The notes under the pieces were generated by a model. The model saw nothing but the letters and a program-made list of their open reading frames with translations, searched no databases and was not told the origin of the DNA. The translations under genes and the position numbers were made by a program. Of a DNA stretch of 64,000 nucleotides, positions 1 to 8,382 are shown piece after piece. The stretch spans positions 1,984,001 through 2,048,000 of the forward strand of contig NZ_CP017479.1 in assembly GCF_001761465.1 (NCBI RefSeq), written 5' to 3'. The stretch's first letter is position 1, and the number at the start of each line of letters is the position of its first letter. This stretch comes from Flavobacterium gilvum. GTDB taxonomy: Bacteria; Bacteroidota; Bacteroidia; Flavobacteriales; Flavobacteriaceae.

Positions 1-2
1 TG

Positions 3-41
3 TACGAAAAATTGAAAAAAGAGAAATATCCTAACGCATAA
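3..41 (+). CDS. 3' end of an upstream phage head gene (partial)
   Basis: Frame 3 is open from the window edge and ends at a TAA at 39-41, giving a charged C-terminal tail (YEKLKKEKYPNA). It stops 12 bases before the capsid gene, the tight spacing expected in a phage head operon. Too little is visible to name the product; a scaffold, protease or other head protein would fit the position. Another frame stops at 32-34, so the frame choice is a judgement. Confidence 0.35.
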   Translation, partial: YEKLKKEKYPNA

Positions 42-53
42 CCTTATTTAATT

Positions 54-1010
54 ATGGCAAATCCAAAAATACCCCAAGAATTTTGGGCATCGTACATCGT
101 AGAAAAACTACGTAGAACAAATCCACACATTGCCCTTTGTTTTGATGAGTCAAAATACATTATGGGTGGTTCAGTGGTGTACATACCGCAAGCCGGAGCA
201 AAACCAAATGTTGTAAAAAACAGAGGTTTTGGAGCTGCTACAGCTGTGCAACGTGGCGATACAGCGATTATGTATGCGCTTGATACCTGGACAACTGATC
301 CAACTGCAATCACAGCGGCGGAAGCAAACGAAATTAGCTATGAAAAAACAGACAGCGTTCTGGGCGATCATACTGGTACACTTGCCGAAACTATTGGTGA
401 TGAGTTGACTTACAGCTGGATTAAAGGTGTAAAGCCAGCCGCAGGCGGTGGTACTACTGTTGAGTATTTACCAGCAGGTAGACAAATTGCAACTACAGGA
501 GCTGCAACAACTGTGAATCCTGAAGACGGTCAAACAGGAACACGTAAAGCCTTTACGTATAAGGAAGTTCAGGCAATGCAAGCAAAATTCAATAAAGATA
601 ATGTTGACAAAGCTAACCGTTACGCGATGGTTGAAAGCTACATGTACCAACAATTTATTGACTCCTTATCATCTAATCAAATGGCAGCATTCCAAGCTTC
701 AGCCGATTTGACAAACGGAATTGTTGGAAAATTTGCAGGCTTCACCTTCTTAGAAAGAAGTTCGGTTTTAGCATTGACTTCTGCCGGTGTATTTAGATTA
801 CCGGGCGAAGCTTTAGCAGCTACCGATAACCTAGCAAGTATCTTTTGGCAAAAAGATAGCGTAACTAAGGCATTGGGAGATACTAAACTTTTCCAAGATT
901 TTGACAACCCATTGTACTATGGTGACATTCATTCGGGATTAGTGAAAATGGGTGGTCGTTGCCGTCGTGAAGACTGGAAAGGTGTTGGTCTTGTTGTTCA
1001 GGCAGCCTAA
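54..1010 (+). CDS. phage major capsid protein
   Basis: A 318-residue protein judged to be the major capsid subunit of a Bacteroidota phage. The basis is its position (a single mid-size gene before the lysis and tail modules), its size, the absence of a signal peptide or membrane segment, and its resemblance to capsid proteins that begin with a MANPxIPxxFW-like N-terminus. The remainder is mixed alpha/beta with Gly/Thr-rich loops, and the last 30 residues are basic (GGRCRREDW). It starts at the ATG at 54 and is followed by a strong terminator-like hairpin at 1033-1068, as expected for a highly expressed head gene. The family assignment is by recall and context, not by a catalytic motif. Confidence 0.75.
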   Translation: MANPKIPQEFWASYIVEKLRRTNPHIALCFDESKYIMGGSVVYIPQAGAKPNVVKNRGFGAATAVQRGDTAIMYALDTWTTDPTAITAAEANEISYEKTDSVLGDHTGTLAETIGDELTYSWIKGVKPAAGGGTTVEYLPAGRQIATTGAATTVNPEDGQTGTRKAFTYKEVQAMQAKFNKDNVDKANRYAMVESYMYQQFIDSLSSNQMAAFQASADLTNGIVGKFAGFTFLERSSVLALTSAGVFRLPGEALAATDNLASIFWQKDSVTKALGDTKLFQDFDNPLYYGDIHSGLVKMGGRCRREDWKGVGLVVQAA

Positions 1011-1032
1011 TAACCCTTAGAATATAAATAGC

Positions 1033-1068
1033 AAAAGGCTGTCTCTTTAGTGATTGCAGCCTTTTTTT
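1033..1068 (+). terminator. rho-independent-type terminator after the capsid gene
   Basis: AAAAGGCTG (1033-1041) pairs with CAGCCTTTT (1057-1064) and is followed by a T run. It separates the capsid gene from the lysis cassette. A TTG at 1054 that would extend the next gene lies inside this hairpin, which argues for a start further downstream. Confidence 0.85.
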
Positions 1069-1080
1069 AAACCTACGATT

Positions 1081-1416
1081 GTGATAGAAGTAATTGACAG
1101 CATTATGGATTTTCTTAAACGGTTCAATCCATACATATTAGGCGGGGCTATTGGCTCAATAATACACAGAATGCGTACAGAAATGTCGTGGATGGCCTTT
1201 TTTAAATCGGTTATCGTGTCCATTTTTATTTCCATTTGTATGGGTATCGCCTGTAAAGACTACTTAATGGTGACAAATGAAAATATCATTTTCGCAGCTT
1301 GTGGATTGTCAGGAGTCTTTTCAAAGCTCATTTTGGATGAGATTGAACAAATTTTAAAACTAGCCTCGGTTTACGCTAAGTCTAAGCTAGGGATAAGTAA
1401 AAAGAATGAGGAATGA
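1081..1416 (+). CDS. holin-like small membrane protein
   Basis: A 111-residue protein when started at the GTG at 1081; an ATG at 1105 would give 103 residues. Three hydrophobic segments are visible (about residues 17-30, 38-58 and 66-82), followed by a hydrophilic Lys-rich tail (KSKLGISKKNEE). That layout and the position directly before a peptidoglycan hydrolase, which it overlaps by 4 bases (ATGA type), are those of a phage holin, which permeabilises the inner membrane to time lysis. I do not recognise a named holin family, so the call rests on topology and neighbours. Confidence 0.6.
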   Translation: MIEVIDSIMDFLKRFNPYILGGAIGSIIHRMRTEMSWMAFFKSVIVSIFISICMGIACKDYLMVTNENIIFAACGLSGVFSKLILDEIEQILKLASVYAKSKLGISKKNEE

Positions 1417-1925
1417 CAAAACAGGAGTACACTAATTTTTATTACCCATTTGCGCTAGCCAGTGAAAAAATAACTGGTATTTCAGCAGTTGCCCAATTAG
1501 CACAAGGAGCTTTAGAAAGTGCATGGGGCAAAGTTGCACCCGGCAATATGCTTTTTGGTGTTAAAGACACTGACGGTGTGAACGGGAATGAACAATTAAT
1601 AACAACAACAGAATATTCCAAAAGTGCCAATGCGAAGTTTCCTAACATCATTACGGTAACACCAGTAATGCGCAACGGGCAAAAATGGTTCAAATACAAA
1701 ATCAAGGATTATTTCAGAAAATATCCTACTCCTAAAGAAAGCTTTGTAGATCATGCAAACTTCTTTATTCGAAACAAGCGATATGCTAAGGCAATGACTG
1801 TAAAAAGTGACCCTTACCAATTTATCGATGAAATAGCCAAAGCCGGTTATGCTACTGATCCGAGCTACGCAACTACCTTAAAAAGTATTGCAAAATCAAT
1901 TGAAAAATTAATTCCAAAATCATGA
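1413..1925 (+). CDS. phage endolysin, GH73-type glucosaminidase
   Basis: A 170-residue enzyme of the FlgJ/GH73 N-acetylglucosaminidase type, expected to cut peptidoglycan glycan strands at lysis. The motif AQGALESAWGK (about residues 29-39) carries the likely catalytic Glu, followed by NMLFGVK, the usual LFGIK-like strand of the family. Tyr- and Phe-rich segments (KYKIKDYFRKYPTPKESF) follow the family pattern for the second half. There is no signal peptide, consistent with export through the holin. It overlaps the holin-like gene by 4 bases and the spanin-like gene by 4 bases, so the three form a translationally coupled lysis cassette. Confidence 0.85.
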   Translation: MTKQEYTNFYYPFALASEKITGISAVAQLAQGALESAWGKVAPGNMLFGVKDTDGVNGNEQLITTTEYSKSANAKFPNIITVTPVMRNGQKWFKYKIKDYFRKYPTPKESFVDHANFFIRNKRYAKAMTVKSDPYQFIDEIAKAGYATDPSYATTLKSIAKSIEKLIPKS

Positions 1926-2434
1926 AAAACGTAAAACTAAACCACTTTTTGTCCATTTTTTGTTTTGTTGTTTTGGCCACAACGCTAGTAGCTTGCAAAA
2001 GCACTAGTGTTGTTCCGCCAACAACTACACAAACAAACTCTACTGTAACGGTAAAAGAAATCATTCACGACACTGTTTTTGAAGTAAAAAAAGATAGCAG
2101 CTATTACGAAGCATACTTAGAGTGTGTCAACGGCAAGGTTGTTATTAATCAGCCTTCAAAAGTCAAAACCAAAAAAGGAAGTTATCTAAAGCCTCCAAAA
2201 GTCGAAATCAAAGACAATATGCTGAAAGTCGATTGTGAAGCCGAGGCGCAAAAATTATTCGCTCAATGGAAGGAAACCTATATCAATAAAGTTATTGAAG
2301 TTATTCAAAAGCATCCTTATATAGTCGAAAAAGAATTGAGTTGGTGGCAGAAAACACAAATTATACTCGGGCGAATATTCTTATTCATAGCCTTTTTACT
2401 CGGTCTTGGATTCGTCCTTAGAAATCGTATTTAA
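1922..2434 (+). CDS. putative unimolecular spanin (outer-membrane lipoprotein with C-terminal membrane anchor)
   Basis: A 170-residue protein with a lipoprotein signal and lipobox LVAC (Cys25) at the N-terminus, a charged periplasmic middle of about 110 residues, and a single hydrophobic segment near the C-terminus (about residues 145-165) ending in RNRI. One chain with an outer-membrane lipid anchor and an inner-membrane helix is the architecture of u-spanins such as T1 gp11, which fuse inner and outer membranes in the last step of lysis. Its place directly after the endolysin supports this. The role is inferred from topology and context, not from recognised sequence similarity. Confidence 0.7.
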   Translation: MKNVKLNHFLSIFCFVVLATTLVACKSTSVVPPTTTQTNSTVTVKEIIHDTVFEVKKDSSYYEAYLECVNGKVVINQPSKVKTKKGSYLKPPKVEIKDNMLKVDCEAEAQKLFAQWKETYINKVIEVIQKHPYIVEKELSWWQKTQIILGRIFLFIAFLLGLGFVLRNRI

Positions 2435-2457
2435 AAACCATTTAAAACCATTTTAAA

Positions 2458-2868
2458 ATGCAAAAAGAATTAGCAGTCGATTATTTCGACAGACACCCAT
2501 CAAGCAACGAATGCCACATAACCTCAGACGGTCGTGTTTTTCACACCATCGGATCGGCACAAGGTTTTGCAAGTGCCTTGAAAAACAACACAATTGAGTC
2601 TTTTAAAAGAGAGGAAATTGATGTAAAAAACATCGACGTGAATGATCCAAATCATGTAACTGGTGATACAGGAAACGGAGGCATAGGAGATGATGACGAA
2701 AAAGCGCAAGCAATTGAAGCTTTGAGAAACTTTGATGCTTCAAAGGCTGAGTATCCAGAAATAAAAGCTTTAGTAAAAGCATTAGGCCTTGGAACTCCAA
2801 CGCTAAAACAGCCTGACTTATTGGCCGCTCTTGAAATTGCTAAAGCAAACTTAGAACCAAAAGCCTAA
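2458..2868 (+). CDS. phage protein of unknown function with possible HeH/LEM-like C-terminus
   Basis: A 136-residue acidic protein between the lysis cassette and the sheath gene. The N-terminal 60 residues contain a compact TSDGRVFHTIGSAQGFA segment; a Gly/Asp-rich linker follows (GDTGNGGIGDDDE, about residues 75-88). The C-terminal 45 residues (YPEIKALVKALGLG...DLLAALEIAK) resemble the short helix-extension-helix (HeH/LEM) module found in many small phage proteins. It overlaps the sheath start by 1 base. A head-completion or neck role would fit the position but nothing in the sequence proves it. Confidence 0.5.
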   Translation: MQKELAVDYFDRHPSSNECHITSDGRVFHTIGSAQGFASALKNNTIESFKREEIDVKNIDVNDPNHVTGDTGNGGIGDDDEKAQAIEALRNFDASKAEYPEIKALVKALGLGTPTLKQPDLLAALEIAKANLEPKA

Positions 2869-4028
2869 TGACACAAGGTACAGGAACGCCAAAGGTTACG
2901 GTAGCCGTAGCCTCTGGCAACCTACAACGTCAGGTTCAAGTACTGGACGGCGTTGCGGGAATTGTGGGAACTGCTGCAACCAAAATTGGTGTAATTGAAA
3001 CGGTATTTAGCTATGATGATGCCGTAAGCAAAGGATATACCGCTGTAGCAGAACCGTTTTTGAATGCATTCATTCAATTGTTTTATCAAGAGTTGGGCGG
3101 TAACCAGGCGTTGCGCATTCTAGGTGTTGAGGACACAATGACCTTAACCCAAATGGCGACTTCGACGAATGCCAATGGTTTGAAAAAATTGTTGAATTCG
3201 GCACAAGGTGAAATTACTGTTGTTGGTCTTATTCGTAAGCCAGCCGGAAGTTATGCAATGGTCGCTGACCACTTCCTTGACAAAGATGTTGAGGACGCTC
3301 TTTTGGCGGCTAAAACATTAGGCCAATATCAACAAGGTATTAATAAACCTGTCCGTATTTTGATTGAGGGCAGAACTAACGATTTAGAAGCTGATTTGTT
3401 TGAACCTAATGAGGTTGGGAATGGTTTTGCGGGCGTGGTGTTGAGTAGCAATGTTGCTGACGGTTCTAGTGCCGGTGGAGTTGCTTTGGCTTTGGCTAGA
3501 GCTGTAAAATACGGCTCTCACATCAAAATAGGAAGCGGTCAAAATGGTGCGCTTACTATACCACAAGCCTACATTGGTGACAAAACCATTGAAGAGTATT
3601 TCCCTGAAGAGCTAGACGCTTTTGCCGATGCTGGTTTTATCCTTATGCACCGTCGTGATGGTGCTGCGGGTTATTACTTCGGAAGAGATAATATGGCCAC
3701 TGACGATGATTTCAGAATATTGGTTCATGGTCGTGTTATTGATAAAGCCCAACGTGTAGCTGTTGCAGCCGCAACACCTTTGTTGGAAACAACGGTTCGT
3801 GTGAATGCAGACGGAACTATTAACGCTACTGATGCGAAGCATTTGGAGGACACAATTGAGCAACAATTAAAATCACAGCTTGCGGGTCAAGTGAGTGATG
3901 TTGACGTGAATGTACCAACGGATTCCAATATTATCAACACAAGTACCGGAGGAATTGAAGTAAAAGTGTTGCCACTGGGTTATATGACCTGGATAACAGT
4001 AACGATAGGTTTAACCGCAAATTTATAG
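2868..4028 (+). CDS. contractile tail sheath protein (DUF2586-like)
   Basis: A 386-residue protein resembling the DUF2586 group of tail sheath proteins found in Bacteroidota contractile phages. The sheath polymerises around the tube and contracts to drive it through the envelope. Supporting features are the size, a central segment with FGRDNMATDDDFRILVHGRVIDKA, and a C-terminal domain (TDSNIINTSTGGIEVKVLPLGYMTWITVTIGL) of the kind that forms the conserved sheath core. It is followed four bases later by the tube gene, the standard sheath-tube order. Confidence 0.8.
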   Translation: MTQGTGTPKVTVAVASGNLQRQVQVLDGVAGIVGTAATKIGVIETVFSYDDAVSKGYTAVAEPFLNAFIQLFYQELGGNQALRILGVEDTMTLTQMATSTNANGLKKLLNSAQGEITVVGLIRKPAGSYAMVADHFLDKDVEDALLAAKTLGQYQQGINKPVRILIEGRTNDLEADLFEPNEVGNGFAGVVLSSNVADGSSAGGVALALARAVKYGSHIKIGSGQNGALTIPQAYIGDKTIEEYFPEELDAFADAGFILMHRRDGAAGYYFGRDNMATDDDFRILVHGRVIDKAQRVAVAAATPLLETTVRVNADGTINATDAKHLEDTIEQQLKSQLAGQVSDVDVNVPTDSNIINTSTGGIEVKVLPLGYMTWITVTIGLTANL

Positions 4029-4032
4029 ATCA

Positions 4033-4467
4033 ATGAATGTAAATATAACATCCGATGAGTGTGCCTGGTCACGCTTTGAAATTCAAATTTTAGGGCGAAC
4101 CATTAAAGGACTTCGTGGCTTTGGCTTTAAAAAAGAAGTAGACAAAGAGCATTTGTTTGCAGCAGGTGACGAAGCTATTGACATTGTAAGCGGTAACAAA
4201 AAAGGCTCTGGAAACATCAAGGTTTTAGGATTTGAGGCTGACGCAATGAATAAAGCGGCTCGTGCAGGAGGCTATGAAGACATAACCGATGTACCCCATG
4301 AGCTTATTGTAATTACGTGTGCTTATAAAAAGCGTGCTATTGATCCAATTAGCACTTATACCGCTTCGGGAGTTGCTTTTACGGAGTGTGGAACCGACTT
4401 GGAGCAAAACGCCAAATTTAGAGAAATCACGTTGCCTTATTTGGCAATGAATGTCAAATTACCATAA
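4033..4467 (+). CDS. tail tube protein
   Basis: A 144-residue protein in the invariable position after the sheath and before the assembly chaperone. Its composition is that of a tube subunit: short beta strands, a loop with GNKKGSGNIKVLGFEADAMNKAAR (the SGSGxLxxL-like strand of XkdM/FII-type tubes), and a C-terminal strand ending in AMNVKLP. It would form the inner channel for DNA passage. The assignment rests on order plus this motif pattern. Confidence 0.75.
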   Translation: MNVNITSDECAWSRFEIQILGRTIKGLRGFGFKKEVDKEHLFAAGDEAIDIVSGNKKGSGNIKVLGFEADAMNKAARAGGYEDITDVPHELIVITCAYKKRAIDPISTYTASGVAFTECGTDLEQNAKFREITLPYLAMNVKLP

Positions 4468-4482
4468 AAAACAAACAACAAA

Positions 4483-4902
4483 ATGAAAACCAAACCAAAT
4501 CCAACAAGCGACTTAAGGTCGGTATTTGCAAATAGGCAAGCTAAAGAATCTGCAAAAGTTGATTCAGAGGTAAGTATAGAAGAAAAGAGAAAACCTTTTA
4601 TAGACCGTTTTGGAGCTGAAAAATTAGATCAGTGGAAAAAAGAGTACGGAGGCCGTCAATTGATTTATTTGAAACATGAAAACGACATGGCCGTTTTACG
4701 TCCGCCAACGGCTGACGACTTGGGAGAGTACATGATGTCGATTGGTACAAACGGAATGAGTAAAGCGGTTGCTTTTATCCTGGAACAATTGTGGCTCGAA
4801 GGGGACCATCCTTTGGTAGAAGATGAAGACAAGTTTATCGCTGTATTCCTTCAAATAAACAATCTATTGGAGGGGAAAAAAGCAGACTACTTTCGCTTTT
4901 AG
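4483..4902 (+). CDS. tail assembly chaperone, short form
   Basis: A 139-residue acidic protein ending at the TAG at 4900-4902. It lies between the tube and the tape measure gene, where nearly all tailed phages encode tail assembly chaperones, and has a gpE/gp41-like segment (MAVLRPPTADDLGEYM). Its last codons are CGC TTT TAG T, so tRNA-Phe could slip one base forward on the four T residues at the stop codon. The +1 frame is open from 4859 and continues to 5068, giving a 194-residue long form. Such short/long chaperone pairs normally bind the tape measure protein during tail assembly. Confidence 0.75.
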   Translation: MKTKPNPTSDLRSVFANRQAKESAKVDSEVSIEEKRKPFIDRFGAEKLDQWKKEYGGRQLIYLKHENDMAVLRPPTADDLGEYMMSIGTNGMSKAVAFILEQLWLEGDHPLVEDEDKFIAVFLQINNLLEGKKADYFRF

Positions 4903-5068
4903 TGAAAAAGGAATAAAGGATTGTCAAAACAAGAAAGCCAGTATTGATTACCTGATAGTTTTTGGGAGTATGAAGTTTGGCGCAAATGCTTTAAAGGAAT
5001 GGGGTGAGGAAACCTTTTTTTATCGCACCGGTATTGCTTTAGAGTTAAGCAAAAAAGAAGAAAACTAA
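4859..5068 (+). CDS. tail assembly chaperone C-terminal extension, +1 frame (frameshift product)
   Basis: This frame has no ATG that would give more than 32 residues (ATG at 4970) but reads as a good protein from the overlap with the upstream gene to a TAA at 5066-5068, which shares a base with the tape measure ATG. From the AGT at 4901 it adds 55 residues, including IDYLIVFGSMKFGANALKEW and a Lys/Glu-rich end. Two slip sites are possible: TTT-TAG at 4897-4902 (+1, prfB-like) and the run GGGGAAAAAAG at 4872-4882. The frame relation requires +1 (or -2), not -1. Confidence 0.7.
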   Translation, partial: TIYWRGKKQTTFAFSEKGIKDCQNKKASIDYLIVFGSMKFGANALKEWGEETFFYRTGIALELSKKEEN

Positions 5069-6771
5069 TGAATAATACGATTGATTTTGTTTTAAGAATG
5101 CGCGATATGCTGAGTTCGAACTTAACGAAAGTTGGTTCGACCTCGCAATCGACATTTAGCAAAATGAGTCAGTCGGCCGATAATATGACAGGCCGAAATA
5201 AGATTTTAGGTATGAGCTTTAACGAGCTTCAATCTAAAATTAAAGAGGTTGAAAGTGTTATTAGCAAAAGTACAGTTCCTAGTCAAATTGCCGCAGCTCG
5301 AAGAGAGTTGGCCGCTTTACAAAGACAGTCTGCAAATCATATTGGGAATACTAATAGCAGTTCGGGGTCAAGTTCCAGCGGTATTGGACTTGGAGGTATT
5401 GCAATGGGTACCATGATAGGCGGGATGGCAACAGCAGGGCTTTCTATGGCAGCGGGTGCTATTAAGGCGGGAGTTAGCGAAATGATTTCGAAAAGCTTTG
5501 AAAAAGAGCAAGCGATAACAGGACTAACAACGTTTTTGGGTAAAAAAGGAGCTACAGACGCTTATAAAAATATTCGAAAAGATGCCAACGACACGCCTTT
5601 TGATACGGCAGCGTTATTGGAGGTTAACCGTTCTTTGATTTCCGCGGGGCTGAATGCGAAGACCGCTAGAGCCGACACGCTCAACTTAGCCAATGCCGTT
5701 TCGGCTGTTGGTGGTGGCAATGATATTTTATCCCGAATGGCGGCTAATATGCAACAGATTAAAACCGTCGGTAAGGCTACCGCAATGGATATACGCCAGT
5801 TTGGTATAGCAGGTATTAACATATATGAAATGCTTGCGAGATCAACAGGTAAAAACATTGCCCAGGTTAAAGAAATGGACGTTACTTATGAGCAATTGCA
5901 AAAGGCTCTTGCGATGTCAGCTGGTAAAGGTGGAATCTATGAAGGTGCTTTACAAGCACAAGGTGCGACAAAATCAGGTAAATGGAACACATTTAAAGAT
6001 AATGTTGTCACTGGACTTTCTGATATTGGCGACGCTTTTTCACCTGTCATATTAAAGCTTTTGGATTTGGGAATCAAGTTTGCCAACAACATCACACCTA
6101 TGCTTGAACGAACTAAGCCTTATATTGATGGATTTGCGAACGGATTTGGGAGGGTGATTGACTATGTGACTACCATTAAAGACACTACAGGAGGCTGGGC
6201 AGATTATTTGGCCACTGCTGAGAACAACTTTTCGAACATGTGGGAGTTTGCCAAAAAAATCGGAGTTCAGTTGTGGTCTTTGGTTTCTTCAATTGTTGAC
6301 TTTGTTAAAAACTCCGAAATATTAAAAGACGTTTTTCGTATGCAAGGCTGGATTATGGAAAAAACATTCAAAATCATTGGATGGCTTTTTGATAAACTAA
6401 TATGGCTATGGGAAAATGTATTGAAACCAATATTACAGGCTGTTGATTCAGTTTGGAAGTGGATTAAAGGAGGCGAAGCAACTGTAAAAATCAAAGTTTC
6501 TAGCCTAAACAAACCAAAACCTAAAACCGACGATCCTAATTCGCCTATAGGTACTGGAGCTTCGTTAATGGCAAGTAATAACAATTCCAGTAAAACGGCA
6601 GGCGACACCGTTTCTGGTGCTGGTCCTAAAGTGGTCAATATTCATGTTGGAAAGTTCTTTGACAATATAAATTTTACAACAATGAATTCCACTGAGTCAG
6701 CTACAGAAGTCGAAAAAGTTGTTTTGGAGTGCTTAGCGAGAGTATTGTATAACGGTGCAAAAACGGTTTAA
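5068..6771 (+). CDS. tail tape measure protein
   Basis: A 567-residue protein after the chaperone pair, which is where the length-determining tape measure always sits. The N-terminal third is Ser/Ala/Gln-rich helical sequence with a Ser/Gly linker (about residues 95-112). A hydrophobic Gly/Ala-rich segment (about 111-143) follows, then the conserved tape-measure core with IRKDANDTPFDTAALLEVNRSLISAG and a Trp-rich region (about 375-470). At the usual 0.15 nm per residue it would set a tail of roughly 85 nm. It is the longest gene of the tail module. Confidence 0.85.
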   Translation: MNNTIDFVLRMRDMLSSNLTKVGSTSQSTFSKMSQSADNMTGRNKILGMSFNELQSKIKEVESVISKSTVPSQIAAARRELAALQRQSANHIGNTNSSSGSSSSGIGLGGIAMGTMIGGMATAGLSMAAGAIKAGVSEMISKSFEKEQAITGLTTFLGKKGATDAYKNIRKDANDTPFDTAALLEVNRSLISAGLNAKTARADTLNLANAVSAVGGGNDILSRMAANMQQIKTVGKATAMDIRQFGIAGINIYEMLARSTGKNIAQVKEMDVTYEQLQKALAMSAGKGGIYEGALQAQGATKSGKWNTFKDNVVTGLSDIGDAFSPVILKLLDLGIKFANNITPMLERTKPYIDGFANGFGRVIDYVTTIKDTTGGWADYLATAENNFSNMWEFAKKIGVQLWSLVSSIVDFVKNSEILKDVFRMQGWIMEKTFKIIGWLFDKLIWLWENVLKPILQAVDSVWKWIKGGEATVKIKVSSLNKPKPKTDDPNSPIGTGASLMASNNNSSKTAGDTVSGAGPKVVNIHVGKFFDNINFTTMNSTESATEVEKVVLECLARVLYNGAKTV

Positions 6772-6772
6772 A

Positions 6773-7393
6773 ATGAGTACAAATACAGTAATTGACATAC
6801 ACGCTCTTTATAAAACATACTTTAATAATTCGCCTTATTTCATTGCCAAAGCGGGTTCCAACGAACCATTGACACAAGAGCCAGGCTACGCAATAACAAC
6901 CGAAAATCCACGCCCTAGAGGTAGTATCGATTATTCGAGTAAAAGCATTGCCTTAAACAAAATTGGTTCTTACGGTCAGGCCATTTGGTTTCCAATTGAA
7001 CTATGGAAGTCCAATAAAAAGCTTATTGAAATTGATGCCTGTACGGTAGGTGTTAATTTAAGCAAAACGATTATTCGCACTGCCGTTAGCGAACGCAAAG
7101 GAACGGTTAAAGAGTGCTTTGCTATTGACGATTATCGTTTTGCCGTGAGGGGGTTCTTGATTGGTAAAAACAGGATTGTGCCCGAAGATCAAATTTTGCA
7201 ATTGAAAGAATGGTTTGAAACAACTGAGCCTATCGAGTTGCACGGTGGTTATCCTGAAATGTTCCTGGACGAAAGTTGTAGGGTTGCCATAAGTGCGCTT
7301 GACTTTCCCGAAGTACAGGGGAAAGCTACTTGGATTCGTCCTTTTGCAATGATTATTGAAACCGATTTTATACAAAACTTAATTATAGAATAG
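6773..7393 (+). CDS. phage tail protein, DUF6046-like
   Basis: A 206-residue protein starting at the ATG at 6773, one base after the tape measure stop; an upstream non-ATG extension would run into the tape measure gene. I associate it by recall with DUF6046, a family seen in Bacteroidota contractile phages between the tape measure and the baseplate hub. In other phages that position holds the adaptor that joins tube and baseplate. No catalytic motif is present and the exact role is unknown. Confidence 0.55.
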   Translation: MSTNTVIDIHALYKTYFNNSPYFIAKAGSNEPLTQEPGYAITTENPRPRGSIDYSSKSIALNKIGSYGQAIWFPIELWKSNKKLIEIDACTVGVNLSKTIIRTAVSERKGTVKECFAIDDYRFAVRGFLIGKNRIVPEDQILQLKEWFETTEPIELHGGYPEMFLDESCRVAISALDFPEVQGKATWIRPFAMIIETDFIQNLIIE

Positions 7394-8380
7394 ATGTTTT
7401 ACCTCACTAGTGACATAACCATTGGAAGCTACAAGCAAGTAAAAGCATCAAAAGTGACTTGGAAAACGAGCGTGAATAGTTTTACAGACACTTGTACAAT
7501 TGATTTGCCCAGGATCACGTATATGAAAACGGTTAGAACTGTAACCGAAGACATGCAAGAACCAAACGAACGCAAAGAATATGTGTTTAAGGAAAACGAT
7601 AAAATAAGTGTTTCACTAGGTTATGACGGTAACAATGTCAAACGTTTTGAGGGATTTATTAAAAGAGTCAATATGGGGATGCCTGTACAAATAGAATGTG
7701 AAGGTTACAGCTATTTGTTATATGACATCATTTTTAATAAGAGCTATGCCAATGTAACGGTTAAGCAATTATTGACTGATGTGTGTTCCGGCACCGATAT
7801 AGTACTGTCCCCTGAAATGCCAAACATTCCGTTAAAGAATGTTCGATTTAAAAACGCTACAGGATTTCAGGTATTGGAATGGTTAGAAAAGGAATGTCAC
7901 TTAGTAGTGTATTTCAATTTTAATGAGCTGTATGTCGGGACTCAATTTGGTAAAAAGCAAAACACGGTTAAGTTTCGATTGGGTTGGAACACGGTTAAAG
8001 AGGATGATTTAAAAAAGAGAATCGTTGACAAAAATGTACGTATTGTCATTGAGGAAAAAAATAGTAATGGCGAGGTAAGAAAAACCAAGTCGGATATTGA
8101 AAAATACGGACCCGATAAAACAGTAAAGATAAAAGCGGGTATTCCTGCTAATTTATTGAAAGAAATTGCTAATCGGTTACAAACAAAGAAAAATTACAAT
8201 GGTTATGAAGGTGATATAACAGCATTTTTGGAACCAGCAGCAAACAAAGGAATGATTGCAGTTATTACCGATAAACTATACCCTGAACGTGAAGGAAGCT
8301 ATTTTGTTGAAACGGTTACGGGAGAGTTTGGAAAAAATGGAGGCAGACAAAAAATACAACTTGGTTTTATAGCAAAATAA
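7394..8380 (+). CDS. baseplate hub protein (gpD/gp27/XkdQ-like)
   Basis: A 328-residue protein starting directly after the previous stop. Domain order matches phage hub (late control gene D) proteins: an N-terminal beta domain (TIDLPRITYM...ISVSLGYDGNNVKRFEGFIKRV, about residues 35-100), a middle part with VKQLLTDVCSGTDI and GFQVLEWLEKECHLVVYF (the characteristic hub helix), and a C-terminal domain ending in GGRQKIQLGF. The hub forms a trimer at the tube tip that carries the spike encoded next. Confidence 0.75.
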   Translation: MFYLTSDITIGSYKQVKASKVTWKTSVNSFTDTCTIDLPRITYMKTVRTVTEDMQEPNERKEYVFKENDKISVSLGYDGNNVKRFEGFIKRVNMGMPVQIECEGYSYLLYDIIFNKSYANVTVKQLLTDVCSGTDIVLSPEMPNIPLKNVRFKNATGFQVLEWLEKECHLVVYFNFNELYVGTQFGKKQNTVKFRLGWNTVKEDDLKKRIVDKNVRIVIEEKNSNGEVRKTKSDIEKYGPDKTVKIKAGIPANLLKEIANRLQTKKNYNGYEGDITAFLEPAANKGMIAVITDKLYPEREGSYFVETVTGEFGKNGGRQKIQLGFIAK

Positions 8381-8382
8381 TT

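Noticed and set aside
1054..1080. TTG start for the holin-like gene
   Set aside because: It lies inside the terminator hairpin of the capsid gene.
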